This document shows positions 36,906 through 47,236 of a stretch of 64,000 nt of DNA, one piece after another (positions within the stretch are counted from its first letter, which is position 1; every line of letters begins with the position of its first letter). The stretch is taken from NCBI GenBank assembly GCA_007644065.1, contig VJWN01000018.1, positions 496,001 to 560,000 on the forward strand. The letters run 5' to 3'. The position numbers were made by a program, and so were the translations under genes. Under the pieces are notes generated by a model that saw only the letters and a list, made by a program, of their open reading frames with translations, was not told the origin of the DNA and ran no database searches. This DNA is from Margaritispora aquatica (Eukaryota > Ascomycota > Leotiomycetes > Helotiales > Discinellaceae).

Positions 36906-38453
36906 CTAAGAGTCCCAGATGGGTCCAAAACAAGGAATGCCTCTACTCTCCATCTCATAGACCATGTGTTTGGTCAAGTTCTTATTACTGATACAAAATA
37001 TTGCCTCGGCGTGCTCTTCCACGTACAACTTATATGCGAGACTTACCAAATCCTTCCGGCCTACAGCATGAGTATCGATAATCACAGCATCTGGATCGAC
37101 TTCCAACACCCTGTCGCAAATATCATCACCGAATGTTTGTCTCGGCTCTGGTGCGCTCCAGAGCACCCTACATGTCGTCGCTGGAATCTTCATCATAGTT
37201 CCCAAGCATGGTCCGATTCCAGACCCCGTAGTCACCACAATGACTCTCCGAAACAACTGCGCCATGCACATCACGCCCACGGTGGGTATGCCACGAGTGT
37301 AGTAGTATTTCTTAGGGTTATTGATCGCTCTCCTCGTCCAGTCCCCGGCATTGGACACAATGAGTGAGCCCCCGTTCCCATCTCGCTCGGGTATGCAAGC
37401 AAATGAATGCCATTCCTTGAGCGGTGCATCTGCTATGCGGTAAACCACACAATTTGACACTTTCTCAGAGAGATGCAGCCGAATCGCATGGACGCCCACG
37501 CCCAGCCGTTCAGGCCTGATACTCAGTCTTCGCAGACGCATCCACGGCAAAGCAACGTGGAAGGCGGACACAACAAGCAACCAGAACGCAGGTAGCCTGG
37601 TGAGTTGCGCTCCTGGGGATCGAGGTCCTGCTTGATGACTCAGAGCACGAGTGAAGAGGTACAGCTCCGGGAAGAAGAGACCTAGCACGGCCCAGCCTCC
37701 AAAGCGATGGATGACCTCGAAGGTATTGTGGTTCCAACCCCGAAACTGCGGATATGCTGTGATATGCATCGCCCACAGCAGGACCACGACAATAAAGGTG
37801 CAGATCATGATCCACGGATCATGAATCCTAATCGTGAGGAACTCACCCACCAGGATCCAGGCCAGGATCGTGAACCAAACGACCGAGCACGCCGCCGCGC
37901 CGCTGTGCATGCCTCCGTACTCGTAGATCTTCGCTAGCGACCGCCTGATTCGGAGAGGTACCGAAAAGGGCACGAACCAGCAGATCCGGAAGAGGAGGTT
38001 GATGATGTAGTCCTGGCGCACGAGAATCGCGAGGAGCAGGTTTGCTGATGCTGCGGTCGAGATGTCGACAAGGCGGAAGGAGTTGCGGTTTCGGCGCTTC
38101 ATCGTCATGATGCGGTGGCCTTGCCAGATGTTGATGAGGACGATGCAGAGGAAGATTCGTCGGTACACGCCGAATACTGTCCATCGCGTGAAGCGGAGGA
38201 TTATGTTCCTGGGTGGTAGTGCGCATTCGGGGAGGAGGTCGGTGGAGGGCTCGCTTGGGCTTGCTTTCGTCTCGGTGTATTCTGCGTTGCATAGCAATCC
38301 CATCTCACTCTCCTCTCCATGTTCAAGAAAACGATCCATCTCCAAATCCACAGATGCGGAACCCGAAGGGTCTGGAGAATGGCTGAGTCTGGAATAGTTG
38401 CCCATGAGATTGAAACGTGACAGGCGCCCTTCCAACCCTTTCGACTGGGGCAT
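36906..38453 (-). CDS. TmpA-like integral membrane flavoprotein
   Basis: Single exon, 515 aa. After about 90 soluble residues there are five to seven hydrophobic segments (about 98-111, 150-166, 187-205, 214-232, 251-268 and 288-305). EYGGMHSGAAACSVVW and HRFGGWAVLG contain His residues that could bind haem or line the membrane domain. The C-terminal half resembles a ferredoxin-reductase-like module with VVTTGSGIGPCLG (about 407-419), the expected nucleotide-binding glycine motif. The sequence is close to the family of Aspergillus nidulans TmpA, a putative membrane flavoprotein that promotes asexual development. Related domains also occur fused to adenylation enzymes, and no adenylation domain is present here. 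The start at 38453 is the first ATG; the ATG at 38405 (MGNYSRLS) is a credible alternative. The family name is my recollection of the sequence pattern. Confidence 0.7.
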   Translation of the reverse strand: MPQSKGLEGRLSRFNLMGNYSRLSHSPDPSGSASVDLEMDRFLEHGEESEMGLLCNAEYTETKASPSEPSTDLLPECALPPRNIILRFTRWTVFGVYRRIFLCIVLINIWQGHRIMTMKRRNRNSFRLVDISTAASANLLLAILVRQDYIINLLFRICWFVPFSVPLRIRRSLAKIYEYGGMHSGAAACSVVWFTILAWILVGEFLTIRIHDPWIMICTFIVVVLLWAMHITAYPQFRGWNHNTFEVIHRFGGWAVLGLFFPELYLFTRALSHQAGPRSPGAQLTRLPAFWLLVVSAFHVALPWMRLRRLSIRPERLGVGVHAIRLHLSEKVSNCVVYRIADAPLKEWHSFACIPERDGNGGSLIVSNAGDWTRRAINNPKKYYYTRGIPTVGVMCMAQLFRRVIVVTTGSGIGPCLGTMMKIPATTCRVLWSAPEPRQTFGDDICDRVLEVDPDAVIIDTHAVGRKDLVSLAYKLYVEEHAEAIFCISNKNLTKHMVYEMESRGIPCFGPIWDS

Positions 38454-39361
38454 TCGTCCAAAAAGTCGAGCCCTGAATCTTCAAGATATCTGATATTTCT
38501 GTCTGTACTCAACGAAATGAAGCTTTGGCAGGATAGACAGCGCCCTAAATCCTTCGAAAATAGCGACAGATTTTTAGCCGACCATATGTTCGTAACTCCT
38601 GGCCCGACGTCGATGATGCATTAACTTATCGATGAATGCATCCTTAGAATATGCTTGTGAACTATAGCCAAAACGTTAAAGAGCCCAGAATGTTGAAATT
38701 CGATAGATATAGAAAGATAATGAAGGACAAAAGTGAAGTGGGTATAGACGGGCTGAGATGCACTAGTCAGATCTCGTATGGTGAGCTGAGCGCCCCTGAT
38801 TCAGAAAAAGCAACGATGGGCCACTAGTAGATTCATGTGCTCGTCCATATATCGAAAATAGCTACTGTCTTCCACTTCAAACTTACCTTTCCTCACATCG
38901 CTCACGAGATATGTTGTATATGTTGTTGTTATCCGAGACTAAGTCGGGTTGGAAAAATATTTGCAATACCTCGTCGCTTGAACACCAATGTCATCATATT
39001 GTTCATGTCTGTAAACCTTCCAAGAGTGCCTATCTTGAACAACGTGAGTGGGTAGTAGTTGAACTTCCTTACTAGGCTAGACGGCTTAAAACTTATATAG
39101 AGAGCTTGAGCACTTGCTGCAACAAAGCCAACTCATCAGCTATGTGGAGGAGCTTCTTCGAGCAATCGTCGAAAATAACAGCTGGTGAGCCATCAAGCGT
39201 AAGATGGACAACTGTGATTGCCCATATTATCTGTATTTCAGTAGGGATTCGTCATCATAGACGTGAATTGTACAGATGTAGAAACAACGCCATTCTGATG
39301 CAAGCACCTCTACCCATATGATACAATCTTACATCCATCCATTTTCCAACAATCAGTCATC
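38454..39361. other. Intergenic region
   Basis: About 900 bp between two minus-strand genes: the promoter of the TmpA-like gene and the 3' UTR of the COX14-like gene. Open frames on the plus strand lack motifs. No gene is seen. Confidence 0.5.
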
Positions 39362-40322
39362 TCATCTTCTGATAAAGAACGAGGTCCACCCTCCTGACTT
39401 TGGCTTCTCATCGTCGTCCTCCTCATCAGCCCATTTGTCCATCGTTGGCTTCTTAGCTGCTTCGATTCCTATTCGGTCCAAAGGCCCTCCTGTCCGCTCC
39501 CGTTCTCTCTCATCAGCAAATGCTTGCTTCGCCTTGCCCGTAATTGCCATCTTCTTCTCTTCTAATGCGCGCACAATGTCGCTTTCTCGCTCTCCTAATC
39601 CATCGTCCTCCTCGCTGAGTGCTTCGTAGCCCAACCTTCTCTCGCTGCTTCCCACTTCTTCGCCCTCTTCCTCCTTCTTGAGGTTGGAAAATAACCAGTC
39701 TTTCGACTTTGTGAGAACTCCCTTCTTCTCCCTTTTGGCCTTGGCGAAAGCAGCCAACTCAGCATCGTGGTCTTCTTCACGCTTTATGAATGCGATCTGC
39801 TCTTCTGTTGCTATGCCATTGGCTATTGCGTACTTTGCAGTATGAATTGCTGATGCATGTCGTGCCTTTTGTTCTTCGTAAAACTGGGCTCGCTTTCTTC
39901 GATTGTAGATCATCATGTCTCCTAAAGCATAAACCGTAACTCCAGCAGCAATTACTATGATGGAACGTCAGCTCAATCCCATGATATGTAAACCTCTGAT
40001 CCATCCAGCTTGTACAGCAACTGTAACGGGAGTTGAGCAGCGTACCAGTGATTCCAATTAGACTTAATGCAGTAAATCGATGCGCTTTATCTGCCCACAC
40101 TCGCCCTCTCACCAACATCTTGTCGAACTTGGAGACCTGGGCATCTCGAGCACGATCGGCTGCAGCCCTCAACCTCCTGACCTTTTCTTGTGGTGTCTCT
40201 CCCGGTGGGCCAGGTCTCTTCAATGGTACTCCTTTCGACATCCTGGATATATTAGGTGGTTTGGCGGAGGCATGAGGAGTCGTAGACGTGAAGCGCGTAG
40301 CCTCTGTTGCTGATCGCGCCAT
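39362..40322 (-). CDS. COX14-family cytochrome c oxidase assembly protein
   Basis: Minus-strand exons are 40322-40046 and 39954-39362 (91-bp intron); 289 aa. The N-terminus has KRPGPPGETPQEKVRRLRAA followed by VSKFDKMLVRGRVWADKAHR. A single membrane segment spans the splice (FTALSLIGITG, then VIAAGVTVYALGDMMIYNRR). This order is the Pfam 'cytochrome oxidase c assembly' (COX14) domain, at about residues 68-112. The remainder is a long charged coiled-coil-like tail, much longer than yeast Cox14 (70 aa) but normal for filamentous fungi. It is predicted to sit in the mitochondrial inner membrane and support Cox1 expression or assembly; this rests on the family assignment. Confidence 0.8.
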
Positions 40323-40689
40323 CTTGAATACAATCTGACCCCTTCGGACTGAGGAGTATGGGAGAATAAGAAGCGAATTGGGAGGCTGAAATGCTATTCC
40401 CTCGTAGATTGAATGTCAGGTCATTTTTTTGAAGTTCGATGATCCACGTTATTTTAGCGCATCCGACCCACTTTTATTATCCTGGCCATTCTGAAGAGCT
40501 TCAAGAACCAGCTCCATCTCATGCAAACTACCTATGCTCTTAGTTTTGCAGATGAGTTACAAGATAGTCTTTCATGGAGATATTCTGAAGCCGACTTTTA
40601 TCTTATACTAGACGCGTCTAGTCTCACTTTCTAGTCTCTTTGGCGTTTGAACTCCTGAAAGTTGTCCTCAAAATCTCACGAGCTTCAGC
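40323..40689. promoter_or_regulatory. Divergent promoter of COX14-like and DUF2458 genes
   Basis: 367 bp separate the two start codons, which point away from each other. No specific site is identified. Confidence 0.45.
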
Positions 40690-41582
40690 ATGGCGGACGT
40701 TCCTGATCTGGCATCTGTACTTAGAACTTTAGCTTCACTTGCACCGTCAACGCAACAATCCCAGCCGTACAATCCCCAAGCTCCTTTACAAAACGCAAAT
40801 ACCGAACCAGACCGCTCTACCACACCAGACTATGAACCACCTCCTGCTCAAGTCCAAGCCCATCTGCCTCAGTATGGACAACAATCAAACCCACAGCAAT
40901 GGAATCAAAGAACGGAATATGCTCAGCCAGCTCCAATGCTACCCAAGCAACAGCCAACAGCCATCATTGATCCAACTACGATTACAGAATGGTCGGCTGG
41001 TCTCAGGTGTGTTATGAAAACTGTCGCCAAGAACGAGACCATTGTTCATGAAATTCGACGAGTAAGTTTTGATGATCTGATTATTGTCCAATGACTTACA
41101 GTTTTTAGATGATTAAGATTCAGCATGAGCACGAAGAGCAATGGTGGAACGGTCGCAAAGCTCTGGTAGAAAAATTAGCTGCGAGGAAAGAAGGGAAAAA
41201 GAAACTAGACGAAGTGCTGTAAGTTCAATATTTGCAAATATCACAAAATTGATATTGACTTGCAGGTAGGAGAGCAGTTGGTGGACTTGTTGGCGCGGGC
41301 AGCTCCATTGATAGTCCAGAGGCATTGGCTAGTGAGCTAGCGACATTTGATATGAAAGTCTACAAAGCCCAGCTTCAGATGGTGAGGGAGATGACCTCGA
41401 GACTTCGAGGTTTAGGAGTGCCTTTCTTTGGAACCAGAACGGATCTCGTGAGACCAATTGGAAAAGATGCACCACCAGGAGTGGACGCTTTTGCGGATCA
41501 GAAGGGTGTGATAGATGAAGTAGAGTTGGTCAAGCTGCAAAGGAAAATATTGGCTGTGTTGGAGGATATCAGCGGTGATTGA
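40690..41582 (+). CDS. DUF2458 protein
   Basis: Three exons (40690-41061, 41109-41218, 41270-41582) give 264 aa. Residues 1-20 (VPDLASVLRTLASLAPSTQQ) and the block from WSAGLRCVMKTVAKNE through HEEQWWNGRKALVEK to VYKAQLQMVREM and LGVPFFGT are the conserved parts of this fungal family. The middle is Pro/Gln-rich. The second intron ends at GCAGGTAG: the first AG would bring in an in-frame stop, and the second AG, 4 nt further, restores the family motif RAVGG. The C-terminal half is coiled-coil-like. The function of the family is unknown. Confidence 0.85.
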
Positions 41583-42589
41583 GTTGTCGAGTCTGAAATG
41601 TTCTTGGATGAGGCATCTTGACATCGGATCCATTAATAGCAGACATGGCAACGATCGTGAATAGAGTTGCACATACACTGTCAATTCCTCAGGATGGAGT
41701 CAATGACCAGCAAGTCAGGAAGGAGTCCACAAATTCACTTGATCATAAGTATGAGGAGTTTGTGGCTCGTCATTATAAAAAGAGCTTGGAATTTAGACAT
41801 TCTAGATGGACAAAGTATGAACCTTCAAACCCATATGGATCTGGTGAAACTTGAACTTCCTGAGTGCTTCCAAGCACTTTGAAGAAATGGCAAGCATTGC
41901 AATCTTCTATCAAATGAATGGAACCGAAGGTTATCTGCTATCCAGAAAAATTACCATATCCCAGGAACGGATGCAACAGAGAATGAAGCCTTCAGAGACA
42001 ATCAAGCGAGTTGTACCCACCTCATGACATTCCATGACTCTGGGAGTGACATACATGCAGAACACCTGTGGTGTGTTATGAAAAAGAATCAAAAGTGACA
42101 ATCAAGACTTGCTCATACGAAATACGAGAGTGTTTTCAAAGTCTATCCAAATACTTTCCGATATTCTATGAAAATGGTGTAAGTCTTGTGAATTTTGTTC
42201 TGATTATGGGTGTCTCTTGAATAGAGTCCAGATTCAACCCCACCATTATCTGATCGTTGCTACAGGTAGCGAATTTGATGTTCCCGCCACGAAAGCTCGG
42301 AGGTGTGCATGATGTATCCCCACCAGGCTTCAGCTTAATCACCAATTGAAGGGCTTCAATGACCTTCCATCACGTCCTCAGTATCCAATATTCATGATTC
42401 CCTTGCCCAAAGGAAGTTGCACATGGTGATGGGCCTCTTCTCTTTTGCACGGCTAAGATTCTAAGCCTGCGGGATGTCTTTCACCCATGTCAGCTAAGTT
42501 GATTTCTTTGTATATTTCTCATTCCATATAACCTCTATCTCGGAATAGCTTCATCCTTTCTCAATCGCTATTCCTGTCAATTATTCACC
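41583..42589. other. Intergenic region with one weak open frame
   Basis: 1 kb between two plus-strand genes. A 69-codon ATG frame at 41645-41854 begins 63 bp after the previous stop; it has fairly even composition but no recognisable motif. The rest shows no coding signal. Confidence 0.45.
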
Positions 42590-44155
42590 ATGGCGGGTAA
42601 TTATCTTACGCGCTTCATCGAAGAGCTAGGTATCCTCTCGCTCTTCAATTCATGTAGAGATACCAAGCTGCTATGTATACAAAGATTCGTGCGTCTCTTT
42701 GCATATGGGAGCTCAACGCTCATACTCGTTGCGTATTTGACTGAGCTCGGTACCTCGAACGCTAAGACGGGGTTGTTCATGACTCTCACCTTGGTTGGAG
42801 ACACGATGATTAGCTTCGTGTTGACGCTGTTCGCCGATGCCATGGGGCGCAAAGCCATTCTGGCATTGGGTGCGCTCCTAATGGCGGCTGCTGGTGCCAT
42901 ATTTGCCATGTTTGGCAATTATTGGGTTTTGCTCGGTGCGGCCATTATTGGGGTCATTTCTCCCAGGTATGAATTTGCCCATTGACTGCTAGGAAGCTAG
43001 CTAACATTGATTGTTTGCAGCGGAAACGAGATTGGACCTTTCAGAGCGATTGAGGAGTCGACACTCGCGCAGCTCACACCAGCAAAGAATCGTGGTGATA
43101 TATACGCTTGGTATTCGCTCATTGGAACTGCTGGAGCTGCAGGAGGCATGGTCACAAGTGGATGGTTGATCCATTACATGAAGGTTGATTTGGGATGGGA
43201 CAGCATCAAGACATATCGAGCTGTGTTCTGGGCATATGCGTGTGTTGGACTTGTCAAATTTGCCCTTGCCATGTCGCTGAGCAAAGCCGTGGAGGCTGAA
43301 AAGAAGATATCGCCTATTGCCGATCCAGAGACCGCACCTCTGCTTGGAAATGGTGCTGAGGATATGGAACCTAAGAAGAAGAACTTTCTCGCTTCTAAGC
43401 TGCCTGAAATCAGCGTGGAAAGCAGAGTTATTGTCATGAATCTTTGCATTTTGTTTGCTTTAGACTCCTTTGCTTCAGGTCTGGCACCTCTGTAAGTTGC
43501 CCATTCTCCTGGTCTTTATTAATACTTATTCACTCTTTTAGATCTTGGGTCACTTGGTTTTTCAAGATGAAGTTTGATCTCGATGAAGGAAAATTGGGCT
43601 CAATCTTTTTCACCACTTCAATCATCGCAGCTGGATCTATGCTCTTGGCCTCCTCTATAGCTAAGCGATTTGGAAATATCAAGGTAACAAGCTCCTCCTG
43701 CATTTCTCGGGACTACTTTCTGACTGGAGCAGACTATGGTCTTCACCCACCTTCCTTCAGCTATCTTCCTTGCCCTTATTCCGATACCCAGCTCGCTTCC
43801 TCTGGCACTCATGTTTCTCATCCTACGATCCTGCACGCAATCCATGGATGTTGCACCTCGATCCGCATTCCTCGCAGCAGTGGTGCTTCCGCATGAGCGT
43901 ACAGCCGTCATGGGGACAATCAATGTCGTCAAGACTTCAGCTCAGGCTTTGGGGCCCTTGATAACTGGTATCTTTGCTCAGAAGAATTTGTTCTGGATTG
44001 CATTCGTGACAGCTGGAACGCTGAAGGCAACTTACGATCTTGGAATGCTCACTATTTTCGCTGGACATAAGACTCGTGATGAGAGGGATGAAGAGGTACG
44101 TGTTGCTGAGGAGCAGGAGAGGTTGAGGGAGAGTGAAGATCCAGACGAGCGATGA
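42590..44155 (+). CDS. Major facilitator superfamily transporter
   Basis: Four exons (42590-42966, 43021-43491, 43542-43683, 43733-44155; introns 54, 50 and 49 bp) give 470 aa with about 11-12 hydrophobic helices. The N-terminal half has TLILVAYLTELG, then GDTMISFVLTLFADAMGRK, the MFS loop 2-3 motif A (GxxxDxxGRR type), and SGNEIGPFRAIEESTLAQL. A long cytoplasmic loop (AEKKISPIADPETAPLLGNG..) separates the halves. The second half has APRSAFLAAVVLPHERTAVM and NVVKTSAQALGPLITG. It resembles the fungal group that includes S. pombe SPAC14C4.07. The substrate is unknown. It is probably a plasma or vacuolar membrane protein; the acidic dileucine-like ETAPLL would suit vacuolar sorting, but that is speculation. 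Confidence 0.88.
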
Positions 44156-44968
44156 GGGTGAGATACTAGATCAGGAAAGAGGATCAGATTAGATAGAATA
44201 GATGGATTGTGAAACTATTTGATTAGTATCATCAAATACTCCTAGAAGGATTAATATATGCCCACCTGTTCCTGGACATTACCTTTGTAATGATTAAGGA
44301 GCATGTGAAAATATATCTGATCGTGTATATCTTGAATGTCTCTAACAGAAATGCAAGTAATTACTGCAGCACACGTAAGTTGGATATGTTGCTTTTGCCA
44401 CTGTCACATGTAAGAAGAACTTGATTCTTGCGAGAATGTCAAAAATTGGTACCTACAGTATCCAAAGATTGTTCTACCTGCATCTAGCAAACCCGAGAAG
44501 CACCACCACCACATTCAAGTCCAGCCAGAACTGTGTGGCGCACAGTTCTTTGCATCTGCTTGCAGCTGGTTGTGCTGGGTGTTAGTGTGACCTAAACCCC
44601 TGCTATGACCCCCCCTCTCTCCCCCTACCACCCTGATTTGCACACTCGAGGTCCAAGCCACAATTGAGTTTCAGGCTGGATACGTCACTGGCAGCTGTTC
44701 AATTGCCCCTCACCTGCTCATCGAACATAGCCGTCGCAGGCACCCCACCATCTGTCAACTACTTCTAGCTGCCACTTCCACCAATTCGACTCCTGAACTT
44801 AAACACACACACTCATACATACAAATTCTCTTGATCATCCAACATAACACAAACATTCAACTCAACAATTAATAGGTACATACTGCTCCTGTGCAGGAAG
44901 ACTCTCAATCAAACAGCTACTCACTCTTGTCAAACAGAACCCCTCGTCAAACACAAACCAACAACACC
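44156..44968. other. Promoter and leader region of the vip1-like gene
   Basis: About 800 bp. The last 250 bp are rich in C and A (CACACACAC and AACA runs), typical of strongly expressed fungal leaders. A C-rich block lies at 44611-44632. No gene is seen. Confidence 0.5.
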
Positions 44969-46069
44969 ATGTCTGCCAACACAGTTCACGTTAAGAACAT
45001 CAGTTCTGCCACTTCGGAGAAGGAAATTCGCGACTTCTTTTCTTTCTGGTAAGGTCAAGCTCTGCAAACCGCATCTATCAATCTAGCATGTATCAATCGC
45101 TGACATTTACACGCAAACAGTGGAAAGATCACTACCCTCGAGATCACCCCAGGTGACACCAAGAGTGCCACAGTAACTTTTGAGAAAGAGACTGCTGCTA
45201 AGACTGCTCTCTTGCTTGATAACACACAGCTCGGTGCCACACAAGTTCAAGTTTCCAGCGCTACAGGTTCAACCGAGGACGATGGAAGCCACTTCACATC
45301 CAACACCGAGCGTGACAGTGACGAGATTACCCAGGAGGAGAAGCCAAGATCCCGCATCGTTGCCGAGTACCTCGCACACGGATACATGCTTGGTGATGTC
45401 GCTATTCAGCGTGCTATCGATCTGGACACCAAGCACGGAGTCTCCAACCGATTCGTTTCTACTGTCACCAACCTCAACAACAAGTATCACGCAACCGATA
45501 AGGCCAAATCTGTAGACCAGTCATACGGTGTTACTCCTCGTGTCAACTCTCTCCTCTCTGGTCTGACCTCATACTACGAGAAGGCTTCTGGAACCCCTAC
45601 TGGACAGAAGCTCGTCAACTTTTACACCCAGACTTCTCGCCAAGTTCAGGATATTCACACTGAGGCTAGACGATTGGCGGATCTGAAGAAGCAGGAGGCT
45701 GGCCCAACTAAGGTTCCTGGTACCGAAAAGACAACCTGTAAGTGCAATTTATCAGCAACCGACTGTCCTTGTGAGACTGGTAAATGCGCTTGCGCAGGTT
45801 GTGAGAAGTCAGATGTGAAGAAGGTAGAGGGCACTGAGAAGACAACTTGCAAGTGTGGAGGTGAGACGAAGGTTTGCGGCTGTGCTCCTGGGAATTGCTC
45901 TTGCTCTTCATGCCCAAAGGCCGACATGGAATTGAAGAAGGTTCCCGGTACCGAGAAGACGGTATGCAAGTGTGGAGGAAACGACTCAACATGCGCCTGT
46001 GCAGAGGGATCATGCGCCTGTTCATCTTGCCCAAAGTCTGAGAAGACGGAGAAGACGACAACGACATAA
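44969..46069 (+). CDS. vip1: Vip1-like RRM protein, intron-retained form with metallothionein-like tail
   Basis: Exons 44969-45048 and 45121-46069 give 342 aa. Residues 3-78 form an RRM (VHVKNISSATSEKEIRDFFS, then CGKITTLEI and KSATVTFEKETAAKTALLLD). The middle matches fungal Vip1: SRIVAEYLAHGYMLGDVAIQ, RAIDLDTKHGVSNRF and SYYEKASGTPTGQKLVNFY. From about residue 230 there are three tandem modules of about 39 residues, each starting V-x-GTEKT and each with seven Cys in the fixed spacing CxC-x6-CxC-x4-CxC-x2-C. That is nearly the spacing of Neurospora copper metallothionein. The modules differ at many synonymous positions yet keep all 21 Cys. A canonical intron can remove the Cys-rich part (see the other isoform). 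RRM plus metallothionein-like repeats would be an unusual combination; metal binding is inferred. Confidence 0.75.
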
Positions 46070-46303
46070 ATCCAACACTTGTATCACGACAAGACGGTGC
46101 AAAAGGATCACACAAAATGGATTTCATTTGGGTTTCTTGTTTTACTATGGGGTTTCTTTCGGCGGATTGTGTTACTAGATGCTGACTCTGCTTGCGTGTT
46201 TTCAGCCCCAGATTCTACCCCTTCTGCTGCAACTGCGAGCACTGCTATCGTTGATTCTACTAAGGTTGCTCCATTGGAGCCAGAAAAGACGAGCTATGCT
46301 TAG
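44969..46303 (+). CDS. vip1: Vip1-like RRM protein, fully spliced form
   Basis: If the 468-bp intron 45738-46205 is removed, exons 44969-45048, 45121-45737 and 46206-46303 give 264 aa. That is close to what I remember as the usual size of fungal Vip1. The junction is T + CC (Ser), so GTEKTT continues as SPDSTPSAATASTAIVDST and ends EPEKTSYA. The signals are strong: donor GTAAGT, a GCTGAC branch-like site 18-23 nt before the acceptor, a pyrimidine-rich stretch and TTTTCAG. The alternative tail is compositionally coding-like and in frame up to its stop. S. pombe Vip1 is an RRM protein recognised by anti-p53 antibodies; some annotations call it an actin cytoskeleton protein. Which isoform dominates cannot be told from DNA. 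Confidence 0.65.
45738..46205 (+). other. Retainable intron encoding three seven-Cys modules
   Basis: A 468-bp GTAAGT...TTTTCAG intron inside the vip1-like gene. The first 329 nt are open in the host frame and encode 20 of the 21 cysteines of the metallothionein-like tail, ending in TAA at 46067-46069. The donor GT lies inside the TGT codon of the first Cys of module 1. Splicing and reading-through are therefore mutually exclusive. Confidence 0.6.
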
Positions 46304-46915
46304 AATGTATTTTGCTTCATGCTTTGCACTCCTTGCTTGCGTTCGATGCGTTTTGGTTGGGCACGAATGATTGTATGAATGGTTGGGCTGCGGGATTCGC
46401 ATGGTAAAACGCGATGGTTGTTCATGAATGGCATGAATGGTATTTTGGTTTGGATGGGCGAGCGTTGTGGTTAGCGAATGAGAAATGCATGGATATTCCC
46501 CAAACACGAATTGTGTCTGCAGTTTTCACAAGTGATTTTGTTGACTAGGTAAAAATTGCAGTGATCAAGAATGTGGTTATCTTCTTCTACAATTTGAAGT
46601 ATGGAGTTGGAAAATGGAAGGCCAATGGTCAACGTTGGTAGATTTACGATGTGGTTGTGTGCATCTGTTACTATAATATCGTCTTTTGGGTTCACAAGTT
46701 CTCAATGTATCTCACGCCAAACCCGTGTTCACTTTAATAACTCGATTCGAGACGTCACAAAGTCAAAGTATATACCATATTGCATATTGGTTACATTTGC
46801 AGGATGCTCTATCTCCAAATAACACACAACGTTACTTCACTTCACAATAACAATTCCATCATTCCATTCATCATATCGTCACAATTCCCATCGCCTCCGC
46901 CTCTCGCCAGCCCAT
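46304..46915. other. Convergent 3' spacer
   Basis: This lies between the vip1-like gene (+) and the 70-aa protein gene (-). UTR sequence; no other gene seen. Confidence 0.5.
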
Positions 46916-47236
46916 CTATTCCTTCACATGTGGTGTGGTGGACTTGCTCACGACATCGCCCGCATGGTCATCAAGCGGACCCTTGGGGTTCGAGGTGAGT
47001 GCCTGTAGTTATGCATGTTAGGATTTTGTCTTTGTCTTTGTCTTGTCTTGTCTTGTAGAGGATCTGTGGTGGGAAGGAACAGTGTGGCGAAGAAAAGAAA
47101 CAAAACATACCTCGAGTTGAGCCTTGCTCTCTTCCTTGTTGTTCGTCTCCTTGTTCACGCCGGTTCCGGATGAGGGGGCGTTGATTTGGGCGCCGGTGGA
47201 CTCCTCGGGGGAGGGGGATTGACGACCTTCTGGCAT
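46916..47236 (-). CDS. Small hydrophilic protein (70 aa), function unknown
   Basis: Minus-strand exons are 47236-47111 and 47002-46916 (108-bp intron with GTATGT donor and TACAG acceptor); 70 aa. The sequence is charged and low in hydrophobic residues (for example SPSPEESTGAQINAPSSGTG, then NKEESKAQLEALTSNPKGPL and DDHAGDVVSK). It lacks Cys and Trp and looks intrinsically disordered, like the small stress-related hydrophilic proteins found in many ascomycetes. The phase-0 splice joins a coherent LEALTSNPKGPLDDH motif. The intron itself contains a TTTGTC/TTGTC repeat on the plus strand near 47027-47056. No enzymatic role is suggested. Confidence 0.75.

Noticed and set aside
36906..38453. TmpA-like protein as a piece of an adenylate-forming enzyme
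   Set aside because: No adenylation or carrier domain is present upstream within 900 bp, and the open frame has its own start.
41645..41854. 69-codon ATG frame just after the DUF2458 stop codon
   Set aside because: The composition is not absurd, but there is no motif and it lies where the 3' UTR should be. Left as unproven rather than annotated as a gene.
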